A DNA stretch of 64,000 nucleotides from Planococcus citri (Eukaryota; Arthropoda; Insecta; Hemiptera; Pseudococcidae). The notes below the pieces were generated by a model. That model did no database searches, was not told the DNA's origin, and worked only from the letters and a program-made list of their open reading frames with translations. The translations under genes were made by a program, and so were the position numbers. The stretch is from NCBI RefSeq assembly GCF_950023065.1, contig NC_088680.1, forward strand, positions 26,834,559-26,898,558, in the 5' to 3' direction. Positions 1 to 12,000 of this stretch are shown here, in pieces (position 1 is the first letter of the stretch; the number at the start of each line of letters is the position of its first letter).

Positions 1-1370
1 ACTTACTTTCGATTGATATTTTTAGAAGGGGGGAGGGGAACATGATGTTTCAAAATTTCTAAATCCCCACACCCGACATTTCAGAACTTGAAATTTTTCA
101 AATAGAGGATTCCTTCAATAAAATCAATTGAAAAGTTACAGTTTGGGCAACTTTCAGTTTTTGAATCTTATTTTTCGATTTTTGAAAAAAAATCAAAATT
201 TGATAGAATTAAGGTACAAGTCAAAAGCTGAAATTTAATTTTCATACTGGATTTTATTATCCACCAAATCAATTTATGATGGTTTCGAGTGGTTCTGGAA
301 CCTCTAGTGGATTTTTGAATTTTCCAATTTAATTTTGAAAAATTGTTCATCGAAGGGTCCAAAATGAATTTTAGTCCTGAGAAAGTAGAGTTAACCGTCT
401 TCATGGCCATTTCGATCACTTTAAGAACGAGTTTTGAAAATTCATTCAGCTGCTTCAAATCTGAGATTTTTCCTAGTGATTTAAAAAAAATCGTTCACGA
501 ACACATCAATATGACGTAAAGAACTCAAAACCGAATTTCATCAGGTGAGTGAATTGGTTGGAACCGGTTCTAAGGTATTATGGAACAATTAAGTATACAG
601 AATTTCCAGTTTTGGAAAAATTTTGGATGTGAACAGCCAGAAAATTTTTTTGAAAACAGTCTAAATCGATCGAAAAGGTCATGAAAATAGTGAATCTGAG
701 CTCATAATTAAAGCGTTTCAATTGGCCCTTTTATGGTGATTTTTTCCAAAATTGGAGATGGAGGAATCCAAAAATCCGTCAGAAGCTTTGGAACAACTTG
801 AAACCATCATCATTAATCCATTCAAGAGATTCAAAATAGAAAATGAAATCAAATTTCGTCCTTCATCTTGCCCCATTTTATCAAATTATGATAATTTTTG
901 GAAAAATTAGGTGAATATAAATTTTCAAAAATTCTCCAAAAACCGAAAAATGGAATTTTGAACTAGAAAGTTTGGCTTGGTGAAGTGTTTGATGGTGTAT
1001 TTCAAAGTGCTATTTCAATTTTTCTCAATCAAGATTTTTTGTTGCTGATTGAGATCATTTTCTCGCAATTTAACTAGCATTAATTAGTCATATCAAAATC
1101 ACATCAAGCATCTGCAACCAATCTAAAACTTTTCCAGTGAAATTTTGATTTTTTTCAAAAAAATTTTGAAGTTCAGCTTTCTTACGAGGTAGACTACGTA
1201 AATCTATTTAAGTACTTATCTACCTAAAAATTCATCCTTCCTAAAAATAACCGCAAGACACCACCTCAAGTATGATTTTTGGATCAGATGAAAATTTTGA
1301 AGAAAAAAAAAACAAAAACAAAAAACATCTTGCGCAGTAGGCAAGATTAACCGACTTTGCTCTGTTATAC
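1..1370. other. AT-rich intergenic DNA, no gene seen
   Basis: Low-complexity AT-rich sequence full of short words such as ttttgaaaaatt. It resembles the degenerate dispersed repeat family seen at 6.5-9 kb and 33.7-35.2 kb (for example 'tctggaacctctagtgg' near 293). The only open frame, of 96 codons on the minus strand, has no recognisable features and is very rich in Lys, Ser and Asn, as expected for chance AT-rich frames. Confidence 0.5.
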
Positions 1371-1379
1371 AGGAAAATA

Positions 1380-1690
1380 AACAAATTTACCAAAATTTAC
1401 GGATTTACCAAAATTTACCAATTTACCAAAATTTACCAATTTACCAAAATTTACCAATTTACCAAAATTTACCAATTTACCAAAATTTACCAATTTACTG
1501 AAATTTATCAATTTACCGAAATTTACCAATTTACCCAAATTTACCAATTTACCCAAATTTACCAATTTACCCAAATTTACCAATTTACCCAAATTTACCG
1601 ATTTACCCAAATTTACCGATTTACCCAAATTTACCGATTTACCAAAATTTACCAATTTACCTAAAATTACGAATTTACCAAAAATTACCC
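1380..1690. repeat. 18-bp minisatellite (TTTACC words)
   Basis: About 16 tandem copies of an 18-bp unit made of two 9-bp half-units, 'accaaaatt' and 'taccaattt'. The array drifts through variants (aaaatttacc to caaatttacc) and decays into scattered TTTACC words until about 2010. Because 18 is divisible by three, the minus strand stays open and reads as a repeated hexapeptide GKLVNF; this is a by-product of the repeat, not a gene. The reverse-complement word GGTAAATT links it to the GGTAATT field at 18.8-22.5 kb. Confidence 0.9.
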
Positions 1691-2195
1691 CAGCAATTTA
1701 CTAACATTTACCTCAGTAATTATTAGCAGACATTACCCACTAATTTACCAATTTTACATTTTACCAAGAATTACCCCAGCAATTTACCTACATTCACCTC
1801 AGTAATTTACCAGACATTTCCTCACTAATTTTACCAATTTTTTTACCGAATTTTAATTACCCCAGTAATTTACTGCCAAAGGTTTTTACCAATTTACCAA
1901 AAATTACCCAAACAATTCACCAAAATTTTCCATCAACTTTAATTACGAGTAATTCACCAAAAATAACTATAATCATTTTATTTACTAAAAATTACTATTA
2001 ATTCACCAAAAAAAAAAAATCAAAATTTGGCATTTGCTGGCTATTTACCAAAAACTTAATGTTTTTTGTTGAAACAAAAATTACTTACACTAGAAATTTT
2101 TGAAAAATTTTGATTTTTTATGGCAAAAAAATTTTGGACGCATAAAATTAACAAAAAATTTTTTAAAAAAATCAACAAAAAATTTTCTCTTCTTG

Positions 2196-2270
2196 ACTCG
2201 CGCGGGATTCGAACACCCGACCTCCGGCGCACCAATCTGCAACCTACGCACCCTAACCACCCCATCTGTT
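2196..2270 (-). repeat. tRNA-like sequence, probably a SINE head
   Basis: On the minus strand this reads TGGTTAGGGTGCG, then about 35 bases on, GTGTTCGAATCCCGCG. These resemble the A and B boxes of an RNA polymerase III promoter; the B-box core TTCGAATCC is exact. The T-arm stem has mismatches and no full cloverleaf with a paired acceptor stem can be drawn, so a functional tRNA is unlikely. A tRNA-derived SINE or a decayed tRNA pseudogene fits better. Confidence 0.4.
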
Positions 2271-2281
2271 TGTTGGGGGTG

Positions 2282-2531
2282 AGCCGTTTGCGAGATATAA
2301 GGGTTTACACAAATTTCTGCTTATCCATAACGTTGAAACACACTTAAACGTTCATATCTCGTAAACGGCTGAATCGATTTCGACCAAATTAAAAATTTCT
2401 CTCGTTCAGTATCAAAGCAATATTTTGCCATCATCAGTTTCGACTTAAAGTTCGGAGCTTTTGAGTTCAGCGTGACACAAATTTATACATAAATTGATAT
2501 ATAAATAAATATATAAATATATATGTAAACT
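2282..2531. repeat. 17-bp inverted pair and (ATAAAT)n-like tail
   Basis: Bases 2282-2298 (AGCCGTTTGCGAGATAT) are the inverse of 2354-2370 with one mismatch, enclosing 55 bases. The following segment ends in a TATATAAATAAATATATAAATAT microsatellite-like tail (about 2495-2525). This layout resembles 3' ends of non-LTR elements or SINEs, which often finish in short tandem tails, but no coding part is attached. Assignment to a family is a guess. Confidence 0.35.
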
Positions 2532-2546
2532 TATCTCGTTTTGCGG

Positions 2547-4227
2547 CATACAGTTAGTGCCGAAAATATTCGGTTTGAATTTAGCGTCATTGTTTTTCGT
2601 TGCCTGCTCGCGTAATTATAACGATCGGTCAAAAGTAATTAGTGATTCTGAAAGCTCAAATCTTCCTCTTTCAGAATCACTATTCACTTTTGCCCGTTTG
2701 TGCTTTTAACCGGGAGAAAAATGAATATTCGTAAAACAAGTCAAAAATAGGCGTTCCAAAAATATTCGGTTTCAATAAAAAAACAAAACAAATAATGATA
2801 CGCTCCGGGAAAAAGTACAATACGTCGGTAAAGGTCAAGTCGGAGATATTCACACTACAAATACGGCACACATTACGCACATTTCAAGACAAACCGTGCT
2901 CAGAAATGTTGAAAATTACCGAATTTATTCAACTTTGATGTTGAAGTGTTGAAATAGTTCATTTCGACATGAAATGACACGTTTCCCGGGGTAATTTTTC
3001 GCGTAGAATTCGATGCTGCAGTCCAAATTTTTGTAAAACCAACTTGAGTACGCTTATTTTTGAAAAATTGTCTAAAATCTCACCGAAATAAACATGAGAA
3101 AATTTTCAGTCTTTTAGTTTTTCGCATATACAGGACGAACTGCACGTCCTACCAAAAATCTGTTACAGTGATCTGAAAGAGAATTAAATTTTCTACAATT
3201 TCGTTCATGAAATTTTTTGCTAGGATGCTTTGTTTCAAAACTGTAGATCTTTGAAGTTGGAGCAACTTTAAAAGCTCACCGAAATTGACATGAGAAAATT
3301 TTCAGTCTTTTAGTTTTTCGCATATGCCGGACGAACTGTGCGTACCAGCAAAAAGCTGTTACGGTGATCTGAAAGAGAATTGAATTTTCTACAATTTCGT
3401 TCATGAAATTTTTTGCTAGGACGCTTCCTTTCATAACTGTAGATCTTTGAAGTTGGAGTAACGAAAAATTGATCTTAAAGTTGATCTTTGTATGAGACCA
3501 ACTTTTCGTTACTCCAACTTCAAAGATCTACAGTTTTGAAACAAAGCATCCTAGCAAAAAATTTCATGAACGAAATTGTAGAAAATTCAATTCTCTTTCA
3601 GATCACCGTAACAGATTTTTGCTGGTACGTACAGTTCGTCCGGCATATGCGAAAAACTAAAAGACTGAAAATTTTATCATGTTCATTTCGGTGAGCTTTT
3701 ATACAATTTTTCGAGAATAAACGTACTCAAGTTGGTTTTACAAAAACTTAGACTGCAGCATCGAATTCTACGCGAAAAATTACCCCGGGAAACGTGTCAT
3801 TTCATGTCGAAATGAACTATTTCAACACTTCAACATCAAAGTTGAATAAATTCGGTAATTTTCAACATTTCTGAGCACGGTTTGTCTTGAAATGTGCGTA
3901 ATGTGTGCCGTATTTGTAGTGTGAATATCTCCGACTTGACCTTTACCGACGTATTGTACTTTTTCCCGGAGCGTATCATTATTTGTTTTGTTTTTTTATT
4001 GAAACCGAATATTTTTGGAACGCCTATTTTTGACTTGTTTTACGAATATTCATTTTTCTCCCAGTTAAAAGCACAAACGGGCAAAAGTGAATAGTGATTC
4101 TGAAAGAGGAAGATTTGAGCTTTCAGAATCACTAATTACTTTTGACCGATCGTTATAATTACGCGAGCAGGCAACGAAAAACAATGACGCTAAATTCAAA
4201 CCGAATATTTTCGGCACTAACTGTATG
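2547..4227. mobile_element. Foldback element, 0.74-0.94 kb inverted arms
   Basis: The left end CATACAGTTAGTGCCGAAAA (2547) is mirrored by the right end at 4227, and the two arms match as reverse complements almost throughout, meeting in a short spacer near 3485. The left arm is longer because a ~196-bp segment beginning 'ctcaccgaaat' is tandemly duplicated in it (starts at 3079 and 3275), while the right arm has it once. Each arm also holds a small hairpin in which AGTGATTCTGAAAG pairs with its inverse. A 66-codon frame beginning MRNVCRIC occurs in both arms (2680-2880 minus, 3894-4094 plus) only because the arms are copies. No transposase and no clear target duplication are visible. It looks like a non-autonomous foldback transposon. 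Confidence 0.8.
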
Positions 4228-4312
4228 TCTTATCGTGATCAGCACACTCCAAAACGTAAAGAAAACCCACCCCCACCCAAATCCTCAACCATCATGACAA
4301 ATACAATACCTT

Positions 4313-4372
4313 ACTTTTCCGTTTCACGGCAAAGTCGGTAATACTTTTCCGTTTCACGGCAAAGTCGGTAAT
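4313..4372. repeat. Perfect 30-bp tandem duplication
   Basis: The unit, beginning ACTTTTCCGTTTCACGGC and ending AAGTCGGTAAT, occurs twice back to back without a mismatch (4313-4342 and 4343-4372). The identity suggests a recent slippage duplication. Confidence 0.9.
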
Positions 4373-4379
4373 AGAACTG

Positions 4380-5200
4380 GTACTTATTACTGATTCTAGT
4401 TAATTTTGTTTTTAATTTTGATTTTTAAATTTTAAATCTTACCTATCGAAAAATCTCACGCAAGACGTTCAGCAGACATTCATTGAAACGATGTTTTCAT
4501 TTCTTGTTGGTTTTCTAGAATTTTGAAAATACCACATCAATATTTTCGTCTTCAGTAAAATTTAAAACTTTTATGAAGGAAAATTCAATGTTGGGAAGAA
4601 TCAAGTGATCACCTTAAAAACCATGCAATGTGGTTTTGGGAGATCGGTATCCAGCAAGTGATGACATTTTCACCATATTTTGCTGAGGATGTCTTTCGTT
4701 TTAAAAATACGTACTATTTACGTATGTACCTAGTACCTACATATGTCGGAAAATGATTTCTTCTCAACGTGAAACTGTGATTTTCAAATTTTAAAAGTAT
4801 TATAAAAATTTGAAAAACTGATTCGGACAGGTATCTAAAATTTTGTTAAATAGAGATCATGTAACATGTTCTCATAAAACGTGTAGCCTAATTTTTATTA
4901 CAATCTCAAAATGTGGGGAAACTTAAGTAAAAAGTCTTCAACCGTATTTCCTTACTCTATAACAATACACTAAAATGTTCACGCGCTGTATTCTTTGGAC
5001 ATGGAGCAAAGTTACTATCAAGTAAATATTTGCATCATTAGTCTCTTGAGTTTTCATTAAATAACTTCAAAAGACCAGAGTGATGAGTAATGTAAATCAA
5101 AATGGCACAACCAAAGGCTCGCACGTCATTATCAAAAAAATGTTCAAAAATTCACCACCTTGTATTCCAAGAATCAGTTTCCTTCCTATTCCTCACACTA
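4380..5200. other. Intergenic DNA, no gene seen
   Basis: No open frame of note, no tandem structure and no RNA gene could be recognised in this AT-rich stretch. Confidence 0.45.
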
Positions 5201-6485
5201 AACATCTGGCTACTTGATAAGTGAGAAAAATCTATATCCACCATGTTGATCCACTCTCCGGCTACCTATTCTCTCCTCACTTCTACTTTCATCACCTTCA
5301 TCAACCATTTCAAAAGCCTTTTCTGTTATCTCACGTCACCATAACGACGATCATCTCGTCAGTCGACAGTCGACACCACATCGTGATTTGATTTCAGTCA
5401 CGCTGCCTCGTAACTCTATCGTCATCATCATCATCTTCATCGTCATCTTTCCCAAGCACACAGCATCTTTTTTCGCATCAACGTACCTATGTACTAAAAG
5501 TACGAGTGTAAAATAAGAAAAGATGATCCACGAATCGATATCCCCAGGTAGAAAAGAGAGGAAGAGTGTGAGTGAGGTACTTACCTAGGCACATAGAAAA
5601 CAATATAAAAATCTCTTTTTCCTTTTCTCTTGCACATAATATGTACCTACTACACAAAGATTCATCGCCATAAAGCACCAAACAGTCAAAAAGAGTGCGA
5701 AAGAGAACCAACAATCTCATACATGTAAGTTTAGCTTCGAACTCGCTCACACGGCAGTAAAAAACCCACCTCTTTACCCCAATCCATCTCCGAGTCGAAT
5801 TAATGAAATTCCAACATTTTAACGAGTACTACTACACTTTTCAACATGACAAAAGAATATTTTTCCAACGTTTATAAATTTTTATTATCATCTCTTCGTA
5901 AAAAAAAAAGAAGAGAAAAAATACGCGTACGGTTTTACGAGTATAACGATACAGCTCTTCCTTGTTGTTTTTTCTAGGACTTGTGAAATTATGAAAATAA
6001 ACGCAACGTGGGTAGGTATTTTACGCAGGCTCTCGATGATCTTCGACTTCGATTTCGTTCTCTCTTTATCGCGCGTCCTTAACTTATTCGACCTGTGTGC
6101 CTCCCTTTTTTTTTTTTGTTGTAGGTATTTGTGTACTATATAGACCGCGATTATCATTCGCGTTATTGAGAATATTATACCACAGAATAAGAGCAAGAGA
6201 CATGATAACGAGTGTATACTCTCGTATTATTATAGATATGCGCTCTGCATTATACGCGAAGATGAAATTTGAATTTTAAATACCGGTATCCTTTTTGCTT
6301 TTGGATCACTGAAGAGAGGCCAAGCTTGGCTTATACTTTGGAGTTACACATCAGTGGAGCCGACTACTTTGTGTGCATATAGTCTACTTCCATGCAGTTG
6401 TCTTGATATTTTTATGAAAGAACATCCATGGGTGTTCTGTAAGAGCACTGGAGTCGAAAATTTGACTATTTTTTTTTTTAGTTTT
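5200..6485. other. Higher-complexity island, function unknown
   Basis: Base composition changes here: fewer A/T runs, more CpG, GTCGAC-type words, a short TCATCATCATC run near 5424, then mixed sequence with GCGCG words near 6070. Chance frames of 87 and 102 codons (minus) have no family resemblance and no splice-consistent partners. It could be a regulatory region or an unrecognised exon-bearing or non-coding locus. Confidence 0.35.
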
Positions 6486-6489
6486 TTAC

Positions 6490-9120
6490 AGACTCTGTTC
6501 CAAATTGAATGAAATCGCAATTTTTCGAAAGATTAACATGGTCTGAAACCCCAATCACGAAAATTTCAGCTCCTAAATTAATTTTTTGATTTTTGGCGAA
6601 TTTTTGAAAAATCCAAAATTTGACTCTTTACAGGGAGTTACATTTCTCAAAAAAAAAATACCGCCTTACAATATTTATTCAATAGAAATGAGGAAAATCA
6701 ATCCTAAAATAACGATCAACTTCCTAGAACCGTATTTCATCATTTTCAGACATTCTAGAGCCTCCAGCACGATTTTTGATTTCTCCAGAACTTTGAAATT
6801 TTTTTGGAAGACGTGGAAATTAATTTGAGCAAAAATTTAAAAAAATTGAAAATGTTTTATTCGTAGGGAAATTTTGGCAATTTGCACGAATGATTGCATC
6901 TTACCCAAAACTAACCCTCCTAATCCAAATTTCCTTGCGAACAGAAAATTTAAAATTTTTTCCTTATGATTGTCCAAGTAAAAAAATACACTCAAAGCGT
7001 CCTCCTGGAAATTGGAAATTGCCTCAAATGTAGATGAAGTTTTAAAAATTCGTCTAAAATGAGCCACGACTTGATTCTTAGTGACCAAATCAATTCCAAT
7101 CGAATATTGCTCTGGAGGATCCAGAATGCCCAGAAGTGGTGGAATTCGATTCAGGAGAGTTCGTATTAGTTTCAGGAATAATTATTCATCATTTTCATGC
7201 ACCGAACAAAATGTTGGCTCCTTATTATTTTTTTTGAAAAAAAGCCTTAAATCGTTGAAAATAGTCAATCTTGAGTTCTCAAAAATTTACCAAAAATTAA
7301 AAAATGAATCTGGGCAGCTGAACTATTGGTATGAAGAGGGGAAGGGGATTTCAACGCCTCAAAATTTAACTTCAAGCATCCCATTTCCCAAACAACACCA
7401 CAATGGAAATTTGCACACCCCTCTCCCAATCACCCCTGAAATAAGGGTTCGTGAGGGTTCGAATTTTTACCACACTGTTTTGAAATCTCGATAACATACC
7501 TATGACACATTTTTAAACCATCCTATTTATTTATTTTCGTACTGTACTTCAATTGCTGAGCTTCAAGCATGGTTTACCTATATCGAAATTTTGGTTTTTG
7601 AGTTTCAGGTGTGAAGCAGATCGTGTTTGACTACTGGCTTGTAATCGCGAATAAAATGCATGGAATATGATTCACTAGTCACTTATTGTAAAGCACGGAT
7701 GCAACTTATTATTACTCAATTTGCATGAAAACTTCCTCCATTTAACGAGTAGATGATAAAGCTCTTCTCATTATTACGAAGATTTCACGTACCTTACTTT
7801 TATACTTACTTCATTTTGCACGTATTTTTAATTTCTGCTTTTTATACTAAACTTATGCTTTTTGCTGTTTAGCTTCAGTACCTATTTAAATGAATTTTTA
7901 TGCTTTTATACCTACGTAGATATAATAATAAAGTTTGACAAAATATACATTGTAATATCTAATCATACACCTATCTTTATTTGCTTTGCATTGTTAATGG
8001 ATAATGGATCGTCTGTTAATGCATAATTTCTACCAGCATCATCTCAAGTGACAGAATAATTTTCGAACCGAACCAAGTTTAATCAACAACGCATGCAAAA
8101 GCACATCATCGGTCAGCATTTCAGTAGCTCTGAGCATTTTTTGATTTTTGATGAAATTTTGAAAATAAATTCCAGGTCATAAATAATGGGGAGAAAAAAT
8201 CCAAAATTTCACTAAATTGATCTAGAAAGCTGAAATTTGATATGTGCCTTAATTTCGACCCCACGAATCAATTGGAAACAGCTTTGAACTATTTTGAGCA
8301 GTTCTGAAGCCTCCAGCAGATTTTCGGGAGTATGTCCACAAGATTTTATCCAATGAATTTGGAAAGCTACAATTTACTTTACCTTATGTTCCAATTTAAC
8401 ACACTGACTTGACTGGAGGTGGTTTTATGCCGTTTTTGAGCCTCCAGCAATTTTTAGAAAATTCATGCTTTGAAAAAATGACCCAAAAATTTGACCAATT
8501 CAACTTCAGTACGGGTAAACGCGATTGGGGCTTGTTAATGACTTATTTAACGAATTGAGTAGTATGCATGCAACATTTCTTCAAAATCGATTTCTACCAG
8601 ATTGAAACCGTGTCTTTTTTCAGCGATTTCATAGTTGAAAATTTGAATAAATAGTTCTGAACCAGTAAAAATTGATTTTGGAAACTGGTTGGATCAAGTT
8701 GGTCCCTAAAAAGGACTAATTGAGTTTATATACGAGCTAGATTTAATTTGAACAGTTTCTATGGCACTTTTTGAAAATCTGGAATTTCCAAAATATGGCT
8801 GGAGACTCCAAAACAGCTAAAAACCACCTCCAGTCGACTCAGCATGTTGAAGTGAATTTTAGTTTTCCAATTTCATGGTGCACAATGTTGTAGAAATTTC
8901 AATATTCAAAAATCCGCTGGAATGGAAAAGTTTTCAATCGGTTTGAAGAGGGAGAAAGTGAAAATAGGGTACGTACTACGTACCTAACTACCTATCTACT
9001 TTCTAGATCAATTCGGTGGAAATGAAATTCAGATTTTTCTCCATTTTTGACCACTTTAATTTCCAAAAATTCACCAAAAATCAAAAAATCCGTTTCAACG
9101 CCTGAACCCCCCCCCCCTTG
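6490..9120. repeat. Degenerate dispersed repeats, 'GGAGGCTCCAG' family
   Basis: Several diverged copies of a family met again at 14.0, 33.7-35.2, 38.6, 49.2, 51.0 and 56.1 kb. Hallmarks are 'catggtctgaaaccccaa' near 6538 (compare 51088 and 56161) and 'gcctccagca' words (6760, 8305, 8443), the inverse of GCTGGAGGCTCCAG. A 137-codon frame at 7081-7494 lies within this material and shows no family features. These are probably old foldback transposon copies. Confidence 0.55.
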
Positions 9121-9641
9121 TGAGTGAAAATTTTAAATAAAACATGCAAAACTGGACGTTTTATTGAGTTGCCTTGGAATATAATTGTGACAGACCCATC
9201 AATAAAAGAGGTACTTATTTGAAAAATTAATTTTAGCTTAAACAAGGCAAAAATATTTTAAAAATAATTTCTATAGTGAACATAATATGGGTATATTTAC
9301 ATAGGTACCGGCTTCTTCATCAAGTTTGTGCAGCTTCTCAATTTCTCATCTATTTCCAAAACTAAACACCACACTAGACTGAGGTTCATTTTTTTCATCG
9401 CATGATGGCTCATAAGACAACCCGAGGCTTAAAAAGATTCTTAGATCGTGGTTCACAGAAGAAAAAAAAACGAGCCATGACCTAAGAATTTGAACCACTT
9501 CCCTCTCTCCCCAGGGGGGCATGACTTGAGCAAAATAGCATAAATGGTATTGGTGGCACATATTAACGATTCCCAGAAAAAAATTCCCCTAAAAAAATGT
9601 TCATCTCCATAGTATAATAGAAAAATGAAACGGGGTTAAGT

Positions 9642-9930
9642 CAGGGCTGTTCGCTTCGAAACGAAAACGTTTCGTTTCGTTTCCTTCTTTCAACCAAGCT
9701 GTTTCGTTACACTGTTTCGTTCCGTTCTGTAAAAGTTGTTTCGTTTCGTTCCAGCCAAAAAGGCAAAAAAAAAATGAAAAAAGTGGACATGTTTTGATTG
9801 ATTTGAGGATTATACCTTCTCTCTGTCTTCTCCATTCTGAATAAAATAAAATCAAATTCCAGAGTTTTCATATGAAATTTGTCAAAATTCAGCCAAAATT
9901 TACTAAAAACGTTTCGTTTCCACAGCTTTG
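9642..9930. mobile_element. Non-autonomous hAT-type element (289 bp)
   Basis: The element begins CAGGGCTGT and ends CACAGCTTTG, so its termini are imperfect inverse copies (CAGGGCTGT versus CAAAGCTGT). It is flanked by a perfect 8-bp duplication, GGTTAAGT, at 9634-9641 and 9931-9938. An 8-bp target duplication with CA..TG termini is typical of the hAT superfamily. The interior is dominated by iterations of GTTTCGTTTCGTT and its inverse. There is no transposase frame. Confidence 0.8.
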
Positions 9931-9938
9931 GGTTAAGT

Positions 9939-10550
9939 AAGTAAGGTAAGTTATTTTATTTATCCATCCTCTTTTGAAAAATAATGAACAAAAATCATCG
10001 ACATTTTGCCTTTACTTTAGTCATTATTTTCTCTTTGATTAAATGAAAAGCTACTTTTTTCATATTTTGACGAATTCTTGAACGTTATAATAATTCAGGT
10101 TATAAAAAATATCAAAATTTGATCTGTACAAACCAGAGAACCAAAATTAGAATTCTATCTCATTTTCAACTTGCTGTTTTTAAACAAAGACCATAGAATT
10201 GTTCTAAAGTTCTCAGCAGGTTTAGGTATATGTACGAGTAGGTAGCCAAATTTTTGAAAAATTGTAAAGAAATTTTCCAGGTACCTGTAGCTATTAATTT
10301 TACAGCTCTAAAGCTTATCAAAACTCTATCATTACAATTTGGAAACATTACAAGTACTCGTAGAAATATTCAAATCAATTTTTTAGCCTCCTGTGTCAAT
10401 CAGATTCAGTTTTTTACCTCATCTTTTCACTATCGACCACTTTCGCAGCCAAATAAAAAGACAATACCCTGCACCAAAGCCACCATTTTACTTACCCATG
10501 TAGCAAAACTGGGACAATTTCCTAGATAATTTTCTCAATTCCCCGCATCT
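9939..10550. other. Intergenic DNA, no gene seen
   Basis: AT-rich sequence without tandem structure. A 91-codon frame on the plus strand (10254-10529) has no recognisable domain or splice partner and is treated as chance. Confidence 0.4.
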
Positions 10551-12000
10551 TTAAGTAATTCGATATAAAAGAAAACGACACGAGACATTTTTCACACACA
10601 CCACGTTCTCGCAAAAAATTCAAATTACCCCCGCAATAGGTTCTTACTCTATTGCGGAAATTCTTCCACTTGGAAAAAAATTCACATCGTTACAACGAAC
10701 GAGCTACGCCGACGACGCCTCATCGCTTCTTCTTATACTAATAGTTCTCTCACCACTTTATATATAAGCTCTGCTACACACCGCGCCATCTTTCATTATT
10801 GTACAATTAACCCGAATGGAAACAAATTACAAATTACACTCGAAAGCTTGGTAAATTTAATTAAAATTATTCTACTACAATAAGGTGAAAATTTTACACG
10901 CGAACGGAATACGGAAATTAATTTTATTGACGTTTACGTTTAAACTCGATGCGATGCGATGCGACGCGTGGCCTGGTGGCAAAGCAACCCCCTTTCTAGC
11001 GGTTGTACCCCCTCCGTGACTTTCCGCTTGTGTTCGCGCTTTGACTAGCGCTTCATGCTTTGAAAGATGCCGACTCTGCCTCCTGCCCTGAGTCATGTTG
11101 CTTATAGTAGCGAAAATTACGCACAGGTAGTTGTATCGTGGAAGGAAGGAGGGTGTAGTTTGGAGGGAATGCGAAATTAACTAATTATATGTATTACACA
11201 AGTACATCCTAACATTATTATTATTATTATTACAATTGTCGCAACTAGACCTACAAATATTCTCTAGAGAAGGGAATTATGGGGTAGGGATGAGCTATAG
11301 GCAACCAACTAGCACGGTTCACGGTGGGGTACTTTTTCACCCATTTTAACATGGACAAGGTTGATGGCCGAAGAGAAGAGAAATACGCGAAAAAAATATA
11401 CTATCTGGCGAAAATGTCAAATTGAAATTTAATTGACTAATCGCCGAGAATATTTATGAGCTGGAGGTCGACCCCTTCAGCGTGTCCGCTAGATTATAAC
11501 TAGAGCATTTAGTAGGACTATACGTGAGCTCACACATCTATGAGGATAGAAAGAGAGACATAGAGAAGAGGAGTAGAAAAAGGAGGGCTCCACACAGAGC
11601 AGCAAAAGTGCTACGTTTGTGCCCAGAAAATTTATACAGATACAACATATTAGGTACATAATATAATACGAGATGAATTGCGAGGCAGAGGGATGTGACA
11701 GGAGGATCAGGGAGCAGCACCTCATCCCAACATCATGTTGGGAACGTGGTACGTATGTAATATGTGTTTGTGAAATCTTCTGCGCCTCTCTAGCCCTCCT
11801 CCTTCAGCTCGTCACGTATTTACGAATGCGTGTGTTGTGTGAAAAAAGGGATAATTTATTCATTTGACGGAAAGCTCGCGAGTCAGACGCTTATGATGAG
11901 AATTATAGAGGGAAAAAATCTCCACCATCGTGTACGGCAGAAAGCCCGCCGAACTTTTTACCACATAATGTAGGTTGTATTATGTAAAATGCACAGGGTG
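10551..12000. other. CpG-richer island, function unknown
   Basis: A compositional island with gcgatgcgatgcgacgcg near 10950, a TATA-like stretch 'tttatatataagc' near 10757, a TTATTATTATTATTA run near 11217, and AGAG-rich sequence near 11550. Frames on both strands are short and mutually overlapping, with no conserved motif. It could be a promoter or enhancer region, or carry an untranslated exon; the sequence alone does not decide. Confidence 0.35.

Noticed and set aside
1365..1655. 96-codon minus frame with GKLVNF repeats
   Set aside because: It is the translation of an 18-bp minisatellite; the open frame follows from the period being divisible by three.
2196..2270. A functional tRNA gene
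   Set aside because: B-box-like bases are good, but no acceptor stem pairs and the T-stem has mismatches; kept as tRNA-like or SINE.
2547..4227. Target-site duplication for the 2.5-kb foldback
   Set aside because: TTATC occurs near both ends but at different distances from the termini, so it is not a convincing duplication.
7081..7494. 137-codon plus frame, the longest in the window apart from transporter exons
   Set aside because: It lies in dispersed-repeat DNA, shows no domain, and its composition is that expected of chance AT-rich reading.
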